From positions 5,034,407-5,098,406 of the forward strand of contig OW028584.1 of assembly GCA_932294295.1 (NCBI GenBank): DNA of 64,000 nucleotides. Reading direction: 5' to 3'. Below, one piece after another: positions 62,705 to 64,000 of this stretch. A program made the position numbers and the translations under genes. Within the stretch, counting starts at the first letter, position 1; each line of letters starts with the position of its first letter. This DNA is from Alitta virens (lineage: Eukaryota > Annelida > Polychaeta > Phyllodocida > Nereididae). Below the pieces are notes generated by a model, which searched no databases, was not told the DNA's origin, and worked only from the letters and a program-made list of their open reading frames with translations.

Positions 62705-62989
62705 GTATTTTTCAAGGTGGATTGTCGTCAATTTTAATCTTTTTAACCGAATCTTTAAAATGTAAGCATATACAAATTACATATAATTTTGTTAGGCTTG
62801 CGTCTTATGACGTATGTGCCTTTACAATACATTAAAGGTTGCTCAGAGGTCGTTTGACCTGTCAAGGGAAGAAGTAATGTAGCATTTACACTGATTTAAG
62901 TGTTATTGTATAATCAAAAATAAAATGTCCACTTTTTTTTCTTTTTATCTTTATTTTTACGTACAAGTCATGGAGAAGCACTTAATAGA

Positions 62990-63250
62990 TCTCTACTAAA
63001 AGTCAGATCCCAACTTTATAACCTATAAAAACCCCTCCTTGTCTAAATTAACTTCCAAGTTTCCTATCTTTGCAATGATATTGTGGTCACAAAGAAGTAG
63101 CAGAAATTACAGTGGAGGGTATGGCAAACTTTCCCTGAAGTATTTTTATCCGCTACAAATTTGGGATTTGAATTTTTGCGAACATTTCTGTCCATTTTTT
63201 TCGGGCCCATGCCATTTGTGGCAAAATGTGACTGAACATTGGGTGGACTT
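62990..63250 (+). repeat. Dispersed repeat family C, copy 2
   Basis: GTGGTCACAAAGAAGTAGCA, GGCAAACTTTCCCTGAAGT and CCATTTGTGGCAAAATGTGA correspond in order to segments of 18430-18800. Confidence 0.55.
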
Positions 63251-63661
63251 TTATTTTGAATCCTGCTTGTAATTTGTGATGTATATGTGTATAGTATAAA
63301 TTCCGGTCACCCCAACTTTTCTCATACTCCCATGCAGCTACACTGCCCACAAGCCCTACACAGGCCACTATAATTTATCCAACCCAGTTCTAATGACCAG
63401 CCAATCAGATCTCCAGCATAGCATTTGGTGGATTTTGCTACGCAGTAATATATGCAGGGTGCCCCAGATGTCTTAGCCAGCCTGACCAATGAGGCCATGT
63501 GTTTTAGTTAAAGGAATTTTCAAAATAACATGCAGCCAAGAACACTTATAATGACCACAACCCTGAGACAATGTTCTCAATATCTTCAAAAATAATGACT
63601 TAAGTCATAATTAAATATAGGCCTACAGTCAGTTATAACACTAGCTAGCTAACTAACCTGG

Positions 63662-63756
63662 AGATTGATCGATTGATTAGATACAGATATATAGCTCAAA
63701 CCCTGATTGATTGATTGACTGATTGATTGCTATAAAGATAGTTGATTGATTGAGTG

Positions 63757-63787
<31 letters not shown>
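63662..63787 (+). repeat. GATT and GATA microsatellites
   Basis: A run of GATTGATT variants (63662-63752) passes into a GATA tract (63757-63786). Confidence 0.85.
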
Positions 63788-64000
63788 GCTAAAATAATGA
63801 CAAAATCTAGCCAGAAAAAAGTCATTAGAGTTGACCAAAAACTCAATCTAGCCAGTTGACCCCAACCCTGAGACAGTGCAATCATTGTTTATAACATCAA
63901 CATGTGTTAGCTGGCTTGTCAGGAGGTGGGGCCAGATCTTGGTGGTCATGAATATGCATCACTTGACCTAGTATAGCTGTTTGAGGGTGCTGTGTTATCA

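Larger units (their letters stand above)
2806..62572 (+). other. Remaining introns longer than 300 bp without recognisable content
   Basis: In these introns I see only AT-rich sequence and splice signals: 5242-5679, 23255-23865, 23980-24339, 25179-25486, 26999-27382, 27496-27955, 29785-30495, 30616-31288, 31552-31856, 32625-33430, 33634-34119, 34800-35259, 36957-37702, 43158-43996, 44582-45108, 51449-51937, 52198-52750, 52918-53510, 59705-60723, 60892-62012 and 62193-62572. Confidence 0.5.
62705..64000 (+). other. Start of the next intron, with repeats
   Basis: No exon is supported after 62704. It holds a family C repeat copy (about 62990-63250) and GATT/GATA microsatellites (63662-63787). 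Confidence 0.55.

Noticed and set aside
60740..60760. Acceptor CCCCTAG|TGGCG for exon 52
   Set aside because: It would shift the frame relative to the conserved KKKRRRKKK segment; GCACACAG at 60723 keeps it.
62705..64000. Further coding exon of the gene
   Set aside because: Open segments here lack splice sites in phase 1 and overlap repeats; the catalytic end must lie outside.
1..64000. CRISPR array, operon, phage or other prokaryotic system
   Set aside because: The window is intron-containing animal DNA; direct repeats are coding minisatellites, microsatellites or transposons.

Overview
The window is animal nuclear DNA. It is AT-rich, with many short exons, GT-AG introns of about 0.1-9 kb, tRNA-derived SINEs, miniature inverted-repeat transposons and microsatellites. 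Nearly all of it is one plus-strand gene, an invertebrate orthologue of the histone H3K4 methyltransferase KMT2C/KMT2D (MLL3/MLL4; Drosophila Trr plus Lpt). The domain content looks like a single pre-duplication KMT2C/D. The AT-hook and the DPY/DPF-GTP repeats point slightly more to KMT2C. The species cannot be fixed from sequence alone; a marine invertebrate, possibly a deuterostome, is a guess.

I traced a probable 5' UTR exon (ending 572) and 53 coding exons, the first starting with the ATG at 2579 and the last in view ending at 62704. The chosen exons join without a frame break: 14,491 nt, i.e. 4,830 codons plus one base. The reading frame therefore continues past the window. The C-terminal catalytic part (second extended PHD, FYRN, FYRC, SET, post-SET) is not here.

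Layout: 1-572 promoter, 5' UTR exon and upstream ORFs; 2579-5901 AT-hook and start of the first extended PHD; 5680-9046 extended PHD; 9047-18159 a repeat-filled 9.1 kb intron; 18160-21291 PHD1-3; 21853-24438 basic linker; 25074-27495 PHD4-6; 27956-34799 proline/RGG/Gln linkers; 35260-36283 HMG box; 37703-39647 DPY/DPF-GTP repeats; 41498-45395 Gln/Pro segments with an LxxLL motif; 45601-50690 one 5.09 kb exon of low-complexity Ser/Pro/Gly/Met/Gln sequence; 51237-53666 coiled coil; 54091-62704 Pro/Gly/Met-rich and basic segments.

The introns hold several non-autonomous DNA transposons with recognisable ends, two tRNA-SINE copies with good target-site duplications, a second SINE-like family in minus orientation, and a fold-back family whose members carry TGACGTCA palindromes. 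The most unusual observation is a 51-bp tandem duplication that copies a whole 3' splice site just before the exon at 36848. I found no evidence of an undescribed multi-gene system. The points of interest are splice-site architecture and mobile elements inside a conserved chromatin regulator.
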